Source of the DNA: JAGTVG01 sp964543195
GTDB lineage: Bacteria; Bacteroidota; Bacteroidia; Cytophagales; Cyclobacteriaceae
Length of the DNA stretch: 64,000 nt
Reading direction: 5' to 3'
NCBI GenBank assembly: GCA_964543195.1
Contig: CAZIXF010000026.1
Span: forward strand, 1-64,000
Shown: one piece after another, positions 27,722 through 37,953 of the stretch
Position numbering within the stretch: the first letter of the stretch is position 1
How the letters are laid out: each line of letters begins with the position of its first letter
Notes under the pieces: model-generated
What the model saw: the letters and a program-made list of their open reading frames with translations, nothing else
Databases searched by the model: none
What the model was told of the DNA's origin: nothing
Made by a program: the position numbers and the translations under genes

Positions 27722-28678
27722 TCATTTAAGATAAACTTTTGTAGCGCCAAATCCGAATTTTTCTTTCATCGCATCTTCAAAATACCTGATATGTGGGTAT
27801 TGACCGAGATTTTTATGGATCAAATGGCGTAAAGTCCCATTTCCTACTCCGTGAATAAAGGTAATGCTGTTATGATTATGGATTACAGCCTCATCGAGTT
27901 TTTTTAAAAAATGATCTAATTGAAGATCGAGAATTTCAGATCTACTTAATCCGGAGGGATCTTTTATCAAGGCTTCGGCATGAAGGTCAATACTTTCATC
28001 CGTTTTGTTTTTTTGGGATGGGTCCTTTCCTTCAATTCCTTTTGAAACAAACAAGGCTTCCTTCAATTTCTCAGGATCGGGGATGTCTTTTTCTACAATC
28101 AACGAGATCTGTATGGCTTTTTTGTTCAGCAATGGTGTAGGGATCGATTTTTTCAGAAGGTGATTTTTTCCAATATTGATTTTTCTGGAAACGACCGGTT
28201 TATGATGTTCACCCTCTTTAATGAAAAAAATGATGTCTGTACAAAGGATAGGCCAATTATCCCGGTTTTCCATATTCCATGTGTCAATCTTGGCGTAGGT
28301 ATGCTTATTTAGTTTGCCCTCGCTAAGTCCTGAAAGACGATCCCTGTACTGGCCATGAACTGCAAACAATAACCTGTCAGGCGTTGAATTGATTAACCAG
28401 ATGTCCAGTTTGGTTCCTGTTATTTCAAGGGCTATCAGCACATCCGGCCGGATATCTTCCTCTTTTATATGGCCTGCTGTCTGTACGGTCGAGGTATCCT
28501 CTGTTTCTTTTTGAAAACGTTCATGTTCCTCGCCTGCAATGCGGACCACTTCATTTTTCAGTACCGGGACCAGGAAACCCTCATCAATCTCGATCTCAAG
28601 CGTACGCTTATCGATAATCCTGCGTATAATTCCTTCTTCTTTACTATGAAGAAACCTGACTCTTTCGCCTATTTCCAT
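27722..28678 (-). CDS. DUF2027 and Smr domain protein
   Basis: A 318-residue protein in two parts. Residues 1-60 form a small SH3-like beta-barrel (GERVRFLHSKEEGIIRRIID), 70-200 match DUF2027. The C-terminal 80 residues are an Smr domain with its two motifs, LHAEAL (near 230) and HGVGNGTLRHLIH (near 275). Smr domains are found on MutS2 and in stand-alone nucleases that cut RNA or DNA; recent work links them to rescue of collided ribosomes. It follows the photolyase gene by 6 bases, so both are co-transcribed. Confidence 0.88.
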   Translation of the reverse strand: MEIGERVRFLHSKEEGIIRRIIDKRTLEIEIDEGFLVPVLKNEVVRIAGEEHERFQKETEDTSTVQTAGHIKEEDIRPDVLIALEITGTKLDIWLINSTPDRLLFAVHGQYRDRLSGLSEGKLNKHTYAKIDTWNMENRDNWPILCTDIIFFIKEGEHHKPVVSRKINIGKNHLLKKSIPTPLLNKKAIQISLIVEKDIPDPEKLKEALFVSKGIEGKDPSQKNKTDESIDLHAEALIKDPSGLSRSEILDLQLDHFLKKLDEAVIHNHNSITFIHGVGNGTLRHLIHKNLGQYPHIRYFEDAMKEKFGFGATKVYLK

Positions 28679-28684
28679 GTTTGG

Positions 28685-29995
28685 TTAAATTGCTTTTTTA
28701 TAACGCTTTAATGCCCTTTCACGTGCAAAGTTATGATCAATTATTGGTTCCGGATAATTGTCCGAGTCAAATTCTTCAATCCATTTACGGATATATTTAT
28801 TTTCCGGATCATATTTTTTTGCCTGTTCGTGCGGATTAAAGATCCTGAAATAGGGTTGGGCATCCGTGCCGGTACCGGCAGCCCATTGCCATCCACCATT
28901 ATTGGATGAAAGTTCATAATCCAGTAATTTTTCAGCGAAATAGGCCTCGCCCCATCTCCAGTCGATGAGAAGATGTTTTGTGAGAAAAGAAGCCACTACC
29001 ATTCGTGTCCGGTTATGCATAAATCCGGTCTTATTCAGTTGCCGCATCCCAGCATCCACCAGGGGATAACCTGTGCGTCCCTCTTTCCAGCGATCAAAAT
29101 GTTCCTGTTTGTTTTCCCATTCAATATGATCATATCTGGGCTTGAACGACTGGTTTACTACGCCGGGAAAATGATACAGGATCATCATGTAAAATTCTCT
29201 CCATATCAATTCGTTCAGCCAGGTTTCATTTTGTTTATAACCCGTCTCAACGGCTTTTCTTATACTTACCGTTCCATGACGGAAGTGAATCCCCAGCCTG
29301 GTGGTGCCGTCCTTCCAGGGTTCATCCCTGTGCTTATCGTAATCCCTGATTTTTTTAATATCCAATTCCCGGTCAGGAAAACTGATATCCGCTCTTTTAA
29401 ACCCTGTATCAGCAAGAGGAGGAATTTTATCAGGACCCGGAGTGATACAATTATTCAATATGGAGGCAGAATCAAAACGCTTTAATTTTTTAATATCGAA
29501 TCGATCCATCCATGATTTGCTGTATGGCGTGAATACCTTGTATGGCTCTCCTTCATTATTCAGGATCTCATCCTTGTCAAAAATTACCTGATCCTTATAA
29601 TCATGGAATGTGGTGCCTTCTTTTTTGAGAAATTTTCTGATTGTATCATCTCTTTTCCTGGCAAAGGGTTCATAATCCCGGTTAACATAAACCGTTTTAA
29701 TATTATATTCTTTCCGGAGGGATTTGAAAATTTCAACAGGACTTCCTGTACGCACCAGTAAGCCCGAGTGATGTTTACGCAACTCTTTATGGATTCTGGT
29801 TATTTCGTTATGAATAAAAGTAACCCTGGGATCCTGATTATCCTTCAGTCCTGACAGGATTTCCGTATCGAAAATAAAAAGAGGCAAAACAGGGAGCCCT
29901 TCCTTTAATGCATAATATAATCCGGTATTATCGTTTAACCTGAGATCCCTTCTGAACCAGAAAATATTGATTTGATCTGTCTTTAAATTTGACAT
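28685..29995 (-). CDS. phrB: Deoxyribodipyrimidine photolyase / cryptochrome family protein
   Basis: A 436-residue flavoprotein that repairs UV-induced pyrimidine dimers with blue light. The N-terminal alpha/beta domain (1-130) begins with IFWFRRDLRLNDN. The FAD-binding helical domain carries the diagnostic segments WREFYMMILYHFPG, MRQLNKTGFMHNRTRM and SNNGGWQWAAGTGTDAQPYF (about 370-390), matching class I CPD photolyases more than cryptochromes. Length is slightly below the 470 usual in E. coli. First gene of the pair with the DUF2027-Smr gene. Confidence 0.93.
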   Translation of the reverse strand: MSNLKTDQINIFWFRRDLRLNDNTGLYYALKEGLPVLPLFIFDTEILSGLKDNQDPRVTFIHNEITRIHKELRKHHSGLLVRTGSPVEIFKSLRKEYNIKTVYVNRDYEPFARKRDDTIRKFLKKEGTTFHDYKDQVIFDKDEILNNEGEPYKVFTPYSKSWMDRFDIKKLKRFDSASILNNCITPGPDKIPPLADTGFKRADISFPDRELDIKKIRDYDKHRDEPWKDGTTRLGIHFRHGTVSIRKAVETGYKQNETWLNELIWREFYMMILYHFPGVVNQSFKPRYDHIEWENKQEHFDRWKEGRTGYPLVDAGMRQLNKTGFMHNRTRMVVASFLTKHLLIDWRWGEAYFAEKLLDYELSSNNGGWQWAAGTGTDAQPYFRIFNPHEQAKKYDPENKYIRKWIEEFDSDNYPEPIIDHNFARERALKRYKKAI

Positions 29996-30133
29996 GGATT
30001 TTTTTAAATCAGAACATTTACAATGTAATAATGTTTATAACAAATCGGTTAACGTAATCAGGCTATTTTTTCCCGGAACTGTTTTCTGCCGGATAAAGAG
30101 TTGTTTGAGGCTCCACGTATGATCCCGGTAGCC

Positions 30134-33100
30134 TTATGGGTCATCCGGGAAACGCTCTTTAGGTGGCTCTTCAATGGCATCGGGTTGGAAGCCGGGCACT
30201 TGTGTGCTGCCGGTTGATTGATCTATGGCGCCAGGCAGCGTGTCTGCAGGTGAGGCATCAGGTGTGGTTTCCTCCTGATTTTCCTGTTTCTCCCTGCTGG
30301 GCAATAATCCCTCATCAAACTCGATATAGTCTTCCTCCTCACTTTTGCTTTTCTTTTTCTCTTTCCCTTTGAAAAGTTCTTTGATATTATTAAAGCTTTT
30401 GGTATACATAAAGCTGAAGCCGGCAGTGGCCGTGGTGTTTCGCTGGGCTGGACTGACAAGATTATTGTAATCAAACCGGTTGTACATCTTGGCCCTTAGC
30501 TCACCATCTTCAGTCAGTAAATATTCAAGCGTCCAGTCACCGATGATATTGGATATATTGTCCGGCTTTTCTTCATCGGTAATGTTACCGGACCGGCTGA
30601 TCCGCAGTCTGCCTTCATTGAAGGTATAAGCCATCCTGTACTGGAAGGTATTGGTGGAATTCTGATCAAGGGTGCCAAGATCCAGGTCTATCTCAAGGTT
30701 TTCATCGATTTGGGTGATCCAGTAACTGAGTTGATTGGATATAAATTCACTTACACTGTTGCCAAAGGACGTGCCACCTACTGCAAAGGATCCTTCCGGT
30801 GCGAATCTCCTCAAAATGATAAGGCTGAATACCTGCCTTTTCAGTTCCTGTTCATTGGATTGAAGATTTGATTTGAACGCAGCTACGGCCGTTTCAAAAC
30901 TGATCCCATCCACTACAACATTTTCATAATCCTCAATTTCGATATTAAAATTGATCTCGGGCGATAACAGGGGACCTTCCAGTTGCAGTTCCACGATCAC
31001 AGGATATTTGCGTTTCACTTCGGATTTATTTGCGAATGCGCTGTCCACCTGAATCCGGTTTCCAAAAATAGGAGCCAATGAAGTGACCTGCCGGTAATTG
31101 GCTGTCAGGTCCATAATGCCACCATAGGGATCACCCGACCAGGTGATCCGGCTTTCCGGCTCGATAGAAAACTCTTTGTTGATCACATTGTATAAGGTAA
31201 AATTATAGCCACCGCTTTCGAACACAAAATCCCCGAACATATTGAACTCACCCTGCGTGTCGATCGTCATGCTTAACTGTCCATTACCCCTTCCCCGGAT
31301 TATATCACCGGCTGTCTGATCGAAAATGATCTCCGCATAGGCATCGGGCGTAATTTCAAGGTCAAAATTCAATCGTATTCCTTTAAGTTTCAGCACTTCC
31401 TCTGCTTCGAATTCGGTAATCTGCCCGGTGGAATCCAGATCGATAAACTGAATGAAGTTTTCCTGCGACGCCTCACTGGACCCTGAAAGGGGTATATAAA
31501 ATCGTGTGCCCGGTTCGGTAGTCGCATTGATATCCATATTAATGACCTTTTCCTGTCCGTAAATATGAAGTGTGCCGGTGCCATAGGCCGTGCCATAAAA
31601 AAGATCATTATCCCCGGCAGTGGTATTCAGTGTAAGGAGGTTCTCAAATTCTGACCGTATATCAAATCGTATATTTTTAAAATGATCGTGGATTATCCCG
31701 CCGTTCATTATTCCCGTATTATTGAATTTATCTCGTAATATAAGCCCTATTACGCCAATTTCATCTTCCGTAAAGGCTATGTTTCCTTCGAAATTATAGT
31801 TTGTCTTCAGATAATCTATGGTGATGCCACCCTTACTTACGTATCCTTCACCTTTCAGAACGGGCTTTCTGAGTGTACCCGTGATGCTGAATTCTCCCCT
31901 GGCATTTCCTGTAAGATCTGAGATCAGATCCTCATAAAATGGTTCGATCACATTTATATTGGCCTCGTCGAATGAAGCCAGCAAATCCAGTTTGTCAGTT
32001 TCATTATAAGGAGCGTAATTTCCCTCAATATCGATTATCTTCTTTTTTTCGTTATTGAGCATTTCAATATCAATGATCAATTTATTATTAGTGAGATCCC
32101 AATTGCTCGATCCGAAAAAATCACCCACTTCAAAATTTTCAAAGACCAGATCATCGATTTCCACCTCACTGTTGATTACCGGAGTGTCATAGAATCTTTC
32201 AATGGCAATACGACCGTCAAGGATCCCCATGAATTCCCGCGGCAGGATGGAGTTTACATTTTCTATTTCAAAATTTTCAATTTTTGCTACGAATATCCTG
32301 GAGGTATCTTCTGAAATATAACCACTTAGATCTATAAGCTGATCGCCGCTGGAGATATGGAAATCTGCAAAAAGAAGATTTTTTGACCTGATCAAAATCC
32401 TGTTATCCGGATTGAATTTCCAGGAATTACCAAGAACAACCAGGTCGGATTCCCTGAAGTTGATTCGAGTGAAAGCACTGTCAAACTCGACTACCGGTTG
32501 AATATGGATGATGTTCTGCTTTTCTTCCTGCCGAATGTTCATATCCAGGTCGATCATATCGTCTTCCCACTTTCCGCGCACGTATAGATTATTACTCCTG
32601 CCACCTTTTTCTCCATATTGCGATTCCGAACTCAGATCCAGTGACAGGTCCACTTCGGCCGAATCACGGGATTTTACCGCCGAAACCTTAAGTGTATTAT
32701 TGATAAAGCTGTAAGTGTCGAATACGAGGGTATCGATTTTTGTATTGAGAGAAATGTTTGAAAAATGATTGGCAGAAATATGGCCTGATATCCGGGTGTC
32801 TTCAGCCACATAGAGTTCTGGAACAAATAAATTCAGAAATGGATTTATATTGAAAAAAGTAAGGTTATACTCCAGATTATAATCCGGAAGGTTAAGATTT
32901 TTTCGATGCGTCCAGTATTTTCGCAGTGTATCCCGGTTATTTCGGGCAATAAGCCGGTATTCTTTTATTACCTGATTTACATCGCCGATCACATCGGTCA
33001 GGTTATATTCACCTGTTATATGGAGATCGATATTATCGGAAGACAATTCCAGATAATTTTTATCTTCCAATTTCTCTGATATCAGCTTGAGGTTGTTTAT

Positions 33101-34864
33101 TTCGGCGGTGCGTCCATCGAAAAACAGGTTGGTTTTTGATGAATGGATCTGGCCGGTAGTTTTATTCAGATCAAGACCGGCAAGATTTACATTGATGAGC
33201 GTGGAAATGCTGGCAGGCTTTTCCGTAATATTCAGATTGTTCAAAATGGCCGTGTCGAGTACAGCAATTACTTCAATTTTTTCCTTTTCTTCGGTAAGAT
33301 CGACATTTCCATTAAGCTCAAAAATAAGATTGGGGTCATTAATGCTGAGATATCCATTGAATATCTGGCTGGAGAACCTTCCATCAGTGACGATATTCCT
33401 GTAATTATATCCAAGAAATCCAAAATTGTCGATGGTGGCATCGAGATGAAAATTAGCGTTTTCCACATACACGCCCTCTCCTTCGATTTTACCCTGAAGG
33501 TCGATATTCTGGAATAAATCCTCATTATTAAGGAATTTACCCAGGTCAAAATCATTTACCGTAAGGCTTCCGGAGTACTTCGGATGATCGTTATCCGGGT
33601 CGATCTTCAAATTAATGTCACTGTCGATGGTCCCGATCTGGGTATAAAACACGGCATCCGAAACGAAGTCCACCGGAAAGCCGATGAACCGGCCGTTAAA
33701 ACTTGAACGACCGAATTTATTCAGGTTATCTATCACATTATCCTCCATATAAGGATCCAGATCGGCAGGGTTCAGAATGGAATTTTGGATATTGAGATCA
33801 ATAAAGGTATTGGCTATATCGGGCAGACCGTCCATCAGCACCGAACCTCTTATCCGGCTAATGGATCCGAAAGCCAGTTCAAAATTATCGACCTCAAAAC
33901 GATTGATGGTTCCATTAAAAAATCCATCAAACTTATAGAATTGACTGTATTTTTTGAAGTTTTGAGCAAAATTTCCCAGATCCCTGGAATAGATATTCGA
34001 TTCTTTTATATCGGCTATAATGTTTACACTGTCTACGAACTCCTTTATTTTAGGCAGACTGTCGAACTGGAATACCATGGAAGCCTCGAGGTGGCTTTTG
34101 CCTGCATCGATTTTGAAAGTACGGAATACCATGGAGTTTTTGGTGATCTGATAAAAGCCGGAAAGATTGTGTATTTCAAATTGTGTGGCTGAATCAAGAC
34201 AGCTTAGTTCGCTTATCTGAATCTGAAAATTTTTACCCCTTAATCGCAGGTCTTCTGCCCTGGCATGGATGTTCTGCAGTTTGAACTGATTATGATTGAA
34301 CTGTCCGGCAATGCTGTCTTTTTCCGGGTCGGATAATAAGAATGTAGAATTGGTTAATTCTATTTCCCGGATGTTGAACACTTTTTTCAGAGAATCAGGC
34401 AGTTCGGTGCCGACGAGTCTGTTAATGCCGTCCACAAAATGGTTGATGTTAAATCTACCATCCGGCATGTTATTTATTATCCGTACCGTAGCGCTATCGG
34501 CTACTGCTTTATTGAATGTAATACTCTTTTTACTGAATAGTGAGTTCACATTATAATTTATCCGGGTATTTTTAGCTGCTATCAGGACTTCGTCACTGCG
34601 GTCCCGGATTATCACATCGGCCAGTTCGGCCGTGGTGAACCAGTTGATGTTCACCTTCCCAATTTCAACCGATAAACCAATTTTATTTGAAAAATAATCG
34701 GCCAGTTTTTGAGTAACAACGGTTTGAACGGCGGGAAATTGAAGCGCGGACGTTATTCCTACCATAAGAGATAATAGGAACAGGATGAAGATCACCATCA
34801 CTTTAACTACCGGCCATCGGTAGGACCCCCACAGCATCAATCTTAATAAACTTCGCTTTCCCAC
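30134..34864 (-). CDS. tamB: TamB-family translocation and assembly module protein
   Basis: A 1576-residue inner-membrane-anchored periplasmic protein. One membrane helix lies at about 18-38 (KVMVIFILFLLSLMVGI); the rest is a long run of beta-strands, the hydrophobic groove fold of AsmA/TamB proteins thought to carry lipids between the two membranes. The TamB/DUF490 domain spans about 1150-1510, with TWSGDPYGGIMDLTANYR a typical stretch. The C-terminal 60 residues are acidic and Pro/Glu/Ser-rich. Start is GTG at 34864. It is divergent from tsaD, a frequent pairing in Bacteroidota. Confidence 0.9.
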   Translation of the reverse strand: MGKRSLLRLMLWGSYRWPVVKVMVIFILFLLSLMVGITSALQFPAVQTVVTQKLADYFSNKIGLSVEIGKVNINWFTTAELADVIIRDRSDEVLIAAKNTRINYNVNSLFSKKSITFNKAVADSATVRIINNMPDGRFNINHFVDGINRLVGTELPDSLKKVFNIREIELTNSTFLLSDPEKDSIAGQFNHNQFKLQNIHARAEDLRLRGKNFQIQISELSCLDSATQFEIHNLSGFYQITKNSMVFRTFKIDAGKSHLEASMVFQFDSLPKIKEFVDSVNIIADIKESNIYSRDLGNFAQNFKKYSQFYKFDGFFNGTINRFEVDNFELAFGSISRIRGSVLMDGLPDIANTFIDLNIQNSILNPADLDPYMEDNVIDNLNKFGRSSFNGRFIGFPVDFVSDAVFYTQIGTIDSDINLKIDPDNDHPKYSGSLTVNDFDLGKFLNNEDLFQNIDLQGKIEGEGVYVENANFHLDATIDNFGFLGYNYRNIVTDGRFSSQIFNGYLSINDPNLIFELNGNVDLTEEKEKIEVIAVLDTAILNNLNITEKPASISTLINVNLAGLDLNKTTGQIHSSKTNLFFDGRTAEINNLKLISEKLEDKNYLELSSDNIDLHITGEYNLTDVIGDVNQVIKEYRLIARNNRDTLRKYWTHRKNLNLPDYNLEYNLTFFNINPFLNLFVPELYVAEDTRISGHISANHFSNISLNTKIDTLVFDTYSFINNTLKVSAVKSRDSAEVDLSLDLSSESQYGEKGGRSNNLYVRGKWEDDMIDLDMNIRQEEKQNIIHIQPVVEFDSAFTRINFRESDLVVLGNSWKFNPDNRILIRSKNLLFADFHISSGDQLIDLSGYISEDTSRIFVAKIENFEIENVNSILPREFMGILDGRIAIERFYDTPVINSEVEIDDLVFENFEVGDFFGSSNWDLTNNKLIIDIEMLNNEKKKIIDIEGNYAPYNETDKLDLLASFDEANINVIEPFYEDLISDLTGNARGEFSITGTLRKPVLKGEGYVSKGGITIDYLKTNYNFEGNIAFTEDEIGVIGLILRDKFNNTGIMNGGIIHDHFKNIRFDIRSEFENLLTLNTTAGDNDLFYGTAYGTGTLHIYGQEKVINMDINATTEPGTRFYIPLSGSSEASQENFIQFIDLDSTGQITEFEAEEVLKLKGIRLNFDLEITPDAYAEIIFDQTAGDIIRGRGNGQLSMTIDTQGEFNMFGDFVFESGGYNFTLYNVINKEFSIEPESRITWSGDPYGGIMDLTANYRQVTSLAPIFGNRIQVDSAFANKSEVKRKYPVIVELQLEGPLLSPEINFNIEIEDYENVVVDGISFETAVAAFKSNLQSNEQELKRQVFSLIILRRFAPEGSFAVGGTSFGNSVSEFISNQLSYWITQIDENLEIDLDLGTLDQNSTNTFQYRMAYTFNEGRLRISRSGNITDEEKPDNISNIIGDWTLEYLLTEDGELRAKMYNRFDYNNLVSPAQRNTTATAGFSFMYTKSFNNIKELFKGKEKKKSKSEEEDYIEFDEGLLPSREKQENQEETTPDASPADTLPGAIDQSTGSTQVPGFQPDAIEEPPKERFPDDP

Positions 34865-34985
34865 TTAAGTTGTTTTGGATTAACCTTTTATATAATTATA
34901 CGAAAGAAACTGAATTTATTTACTTTTGCTGCCTAAAGAGCAAAAAAAGTTATTATAAATCAGTAAATATCAATAATTTAAACCA

Positions 34986-35990
34986 TTGTCTATCAATATT
35001 CTTGCCATAGAAAGTTCATGTGACGAAACATCGGCTGCCATTATCTCGGGTGGTAAAATATTGAGTAATACAATACTCAGTCAGGATATACACGAAATTT
35101 ACGGTGGAGTGGTTCCCGAATTGGCATCGAGAGCTCATCAGAGACATATCGTGCCCATCGTGGAAAATGCCCTGAACGATGCCGGGATAAATAAAAAAGA
35201 CCTCGACGCCATTGGATTTACAAGGGGGCCCGGATTATTGGGTTCCCTGCTTGTGGGAATTTCTTTTGCCAAAGGATTGGCCTTATCCCTTGGCATACCT
35301 TTAATTGCCGTTGATCATATGCAGGCTCATATACTGGCGCATTTTATAGATGATCCCAAACCCTCCTTCCCATTTATGTGTCTTACAGTTAGCGGGGGAC
35401 ACACCCAGATCGTTGTGGTAAAGGATTACCTGAAAATGGAGATTGTCGGGGAAACCCGGGATGATGCGGTAGGGGAGGCTTTTGATAAAACGGCCAAAAT
35501 GCTTGGATTGCCTTATCCGGGGGGGCATCTTATTGATAAATATGCCAAGTACGGGGATCCTGATAAATATAAATTCCCGAAATCGGAAATACCCGGTCTG
35601 GATTATTCGTTCAGCGGCATTAAAACGGCCGTATTGTATTTCCTTAAAAAGGAGCTCGGTAAGAATCCGGATTTCATTAAGGAGAATATGAATGATCTAT
35701 GTGCGAGCATTCAGCATAATCTTGTGGAAATGCTACTGGAAAAACTGGTATTGGCTGCGCAAAAATATCACATTCGGGAAATAGCCATCGCCGGGGGAGT
35801 GGCAGCCAACTCTTTACTCAGATCGCGTTTAGAGGAAATGGCGCTGGACAAGCAGTGGGATGTGTATATTCCACGGTTTGAATATTGCATGGATAATGCG
35901 GCAATGATCGCCATGGCTGCCCATTTTAAATTCATCGGGGGTGAACATGCGGATCTTTCGATAACACCGGATGCCAGGTTGAGAATGTAA
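34986..35990 (+). CDS. tsaD: tRNA N6-threonylcarbamoyladenosine transferase TsaD
   Basis: A 334-residue Kae1/TsaD enzyme that puts the threonylcarbamoyl group on A37 of ANN-decoding tRNAs. It begins with the family hallmark LAIESSCDETSAAI; the metal-binding HxxxH motif is HMQAH at about 111-115, followed by FMCLTVSGGHTQ. Further conserved parts are AFDKTAKMLGLPYPGG and AGGVAANSLLR. Start is TTG at 34986. It leads a run of plus-strand genes (tsaD, smpB, C40 peptidase, HNH). Confidence 0.97.
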   Translation: MSINILAIESSCDETSAAIISGGKILSNTILSQDIHEIYGGVVPELASRAHQRHIVPIVENALNDAGINKKDLDAIGFTRGPGLLGSLLVGISFAKGLALSLGIPLIAVDHMQAHILAHFIDDPKPSFPFMCLTVSGGHTQIVVVKDYLKMEIVGETRDDAVGEAFDKTAKMLGLPYPGGHLIDKYAKYGDPDKYKFPKSEIPGLDYSFSGIKTAVLYFLKKELGKNPDFIKENMNDLCASIQHNLVEMLLEKLVLAAQKYHIREIAIAGGVAANSLLRSRLEEMALDKQWDVYIPRFEYCMDNAAMIAMAAHFKFIGGEHADLSITPDARLRM

Positions 35991-36065
35991 ATCAGGTCTA
36001 TCCATTTTTGATTAAAGAATTTTGTTCCTTTATTTGGCGTAGTTTTTGACATCATTACAGGAATT

Positions 36066-36533
36066 ATGGCAGGTGATAAGTTAAATTTTCAGAAAAAAGT
36101 CAATATCCGTAATAAAAAAGCTTCCTATGAATACCAGTTCATAGAAAAATATATTGCCGGGATCGTACTTACAGGAAGTGAAATTAAATCGATCCGCCAG
36201 GGGAAAGTCAATCTTCAGGATGCCTATTGTACGTTTCTAAGAAATGAACTTTATGTTAAAGAAATGCATATCTCTCCCTATACCATGGCTCGCGAGGTAA
36301 ATCATGAACCGAAACGAGAGCGTAAACTTTTGCTTAATAAAAGGGAGTTGAAGAAGCTGGAGGCTAAACATAATGAAAAAGGGCTGACGATCGTACCAAC
36401 CCGGATCTTTATTAACGATCGTGGCCTGGCAAAACTCGAAATTGCTCTCGCCCGTGGTAAAAAGCTTTACGATAAGCGGGAAGACATAAAAGAAAAGGAA
36501 CTTAAGAGAGAAATGGCCAGGATGAAAATATAA
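36066..36533 (+). CDS. smpB: SsrA-binding protein SmpB
   Basis: A 155-residue RNA-binding protein that brings tmRNA to stalled ribosomes for trans-translation. Family signatures are visible: KASYEYQFIEKYIAGIVLTG (about 18-37), SIRQGKVNLQDAY, and the basic C-terminal tail KKLYDKREDIKEKELKREMARM. Full length. The tmRNA gene itself is not within the window. It starts 75 bases after tsaD and is followed by the C40 peptidase after 15 bases. Confidence 0.97.
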   Translation: MAGDKLNFQKKVNIRNKKASYEYQFIEKYIAGIVLTGSEIKSIRQGKVNLQDAYCTFLRNELYVKEMHISPYTMAREVNHEPKRERKLLLNKRELKKLEAKHNEKGLTIVPTRIFINDRGLAKLEIALARGKKLYDKREDIKEKELKREMARMKI

Positions 36534-36548
36534 CCGGTTTATAGAACT

Positions 36549-37328
36549 ATGGAAAAAGGCATTTGTCGTCTTAGTGTAGTACCTGTCCGGAATCAGCCAA
36601 CTGATAAAGCGGAAATGGTATCACAGCTTCTTTTCGGAGAGCATTACACCATAATCGATTTTACCAGTGATAAAAAATGGTGCAAGATCCAGGCATATTT
36701 TGATGGATATGAAGGATGGATCGATTCAAAACAGCACAAGCCTATTTCAGATGAGTATTTCGAAGAAATAAATAACAATGAGTTCAGAATATGTACGGAT
36801 GTTACAACCACTGTCCTGTACCAGAAAAAGCCATTACAGATAGTTATGGGAAGTATCCTGCCGGTATCCACTACCGAATTGTTCGACCTGAAGGAACAAT
36901 TTGCCTTTAATGGCGAATCAAAAAGTCTGGGCCAGAAAAGGGATTTTGAATTTATCAAAACCATGGTCAATAAATATTTGAATTCACCTTATTTATGGGG
37001 CGGGAAAAGTCCGTTTGGCATTGATTGTTCGGGTTTTGTTCAGATGGTCTTTAAGATTGCAGGTTATCATCTGAAGAGGGACTCTTCTCTCCAGGTGAAT
37101 CAGGGACAGGATATTGAAACATTAAAGGATGCTCAGCCAGGGGATCTCGCTTTTTTCGTGAATGAAAAAAATCAGATCTCTCATGTGGGTATTTTGCTGG
37201 AAGAAAATAAAATTATCCATGCCTCGGGGTCTGTTAGGGTGGATTTTATTGATGAAAAGGGTATATTTATCGGCGAAAACAGATCTCATACACATAGACT
37301 GGTAAAAATCAAACGGATACTGCGATGA
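36549..37328 (+). CDS. C40 family NlpC/P60 peptidase with SH3 domains
   Basis: A 259-residue cell-wall hydrolase-type protein. The N-terminal half (about 1-120) is two bacterial SH3 domains, and residues about 130-255 form the NlpC/P60 domain with catalytic Cys in FGIDCSGFVQMVF, His in QISHVGILL and the third polar residue in IIHASGSVRVD. Such enzymes cut peptide stems of peptidoglycan, usually between D-gamma-glutamyl and diaminopimelate. No clear signal peptide is present, so it may act in the cytoplasm on recycled muropeptides. The next gene starts within its last codon (4-base overlap). Confidence 0.92.
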   Translation: MEKGICRLSVVPVRNQPTDKAEMVSQLLFGEHYTIIDFTSDKKWCKIQAYFDGYEGWIDSKQHKPISDEYFEEINNNEFRICTDVTTTVLYQKKPLQIVMGSILPVSTTELFDLKEQFAFNGESKSLGQKRDFEFIKTMVNKYLNSPYLWGGKSPFGIDCSGFVQMVFKIAGYHLKRDSSLQVNQGQDIETLKDAQPGDLAFFVNEKNQISHVGILLEENKIIHASGSVRVDFIDEKGIFIGENRSHTHRLVKIKRILR

Positions 37329-37840
37329 TAAACAGGCGTGTATTGGTCTTGAATCAGGATTACAGCCCCATATCCATTTGTACAGTACAGAGGGCTTTTT
37401 TACTTGTATTTCTTGACAAGGCGGATCTTGTCAATAAGGCCAACGGTACCATGCTGCATTCCGTAACCAGGGTCTTTCCGATGCCTTCCGTGATCAAGCT
37501 GAAAAGATATATTCACATACCTTATAAAAAAGTTATTCTCACCCGTCAGAATATATTTAAAAGGGATGGATTTACCTGTCAGTATTGCGGTACCACCAGG
37601 GACCTTACCCTGGATCATGTGATCCCGAAAGCCAAGGGTGGAAAAACAACCTGGATGAACCTGGTGACGGCCTGCAAAAACTGCAATGCACGGAAAGGGG
37701 ATTATACACCCGATGAAATGGGTCTGACCATTAAAACACGTCCGTTCCGGCCCAGTTATATCATGTTTCTCCGGGATTTTTCCGGATATGCCGATGAAGA
37801 ATGGATTCCTTATCTCAAAACGGGAACTGATCCCTGGTGA
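37325..37840 (+). CDS. HNH endonuclease family protein
   Basis: A 171-residue HNH protein. The motif lies at about 78-125: CQYCG, DHVIPKAKGG, ACKNCNARKGD, giving four zinc-ligand cysteines and the catalytic HNH residues. An N-terminal domain (RRVLVLNQDYSPISICTVQRA) is typical of the widespread Bacteroidota/cyanobacterial family that stands free of any restriction system. The function of this family is not established. Its ATG overlaps the stop of the C40 peptidase by 4 bases (ATGA), so it is translationally coupled. Confidence 0.92.
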   Translation: MINRRVLVLNQDYSPISICTVQRAFLLVFLDKADLVNKANGTMLHSVTRVFPMPSVIKLKRYIHIPYKKVILTRQNIFKRDGFTCQYCGTTRDLTLDHVIPKAKGGKTTWMNLVTACKNCNARKGDYTPDEMGLTIKTRPFRPSYIMFLRDFSGYADEEWIPYLKTGTDPW

Positions 37841-37953
37841 TCCTCAAAAAAGTCCCGGATCTGTTTTTTACTTTTTTTTTAGGAGATACAAGGAATTTTT
37901 ATAAATTGCCGCCCGTATACTGTATGGCTATTAATTAACAGGCATTTTTTATC

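Noticed and set aside
36066..36533. A tmRNA gene expected near smpB.
   Set aside because: No ssrA-like tRNA-half ends or tag-coding frame was found next to smpB or elsewhere in the window.
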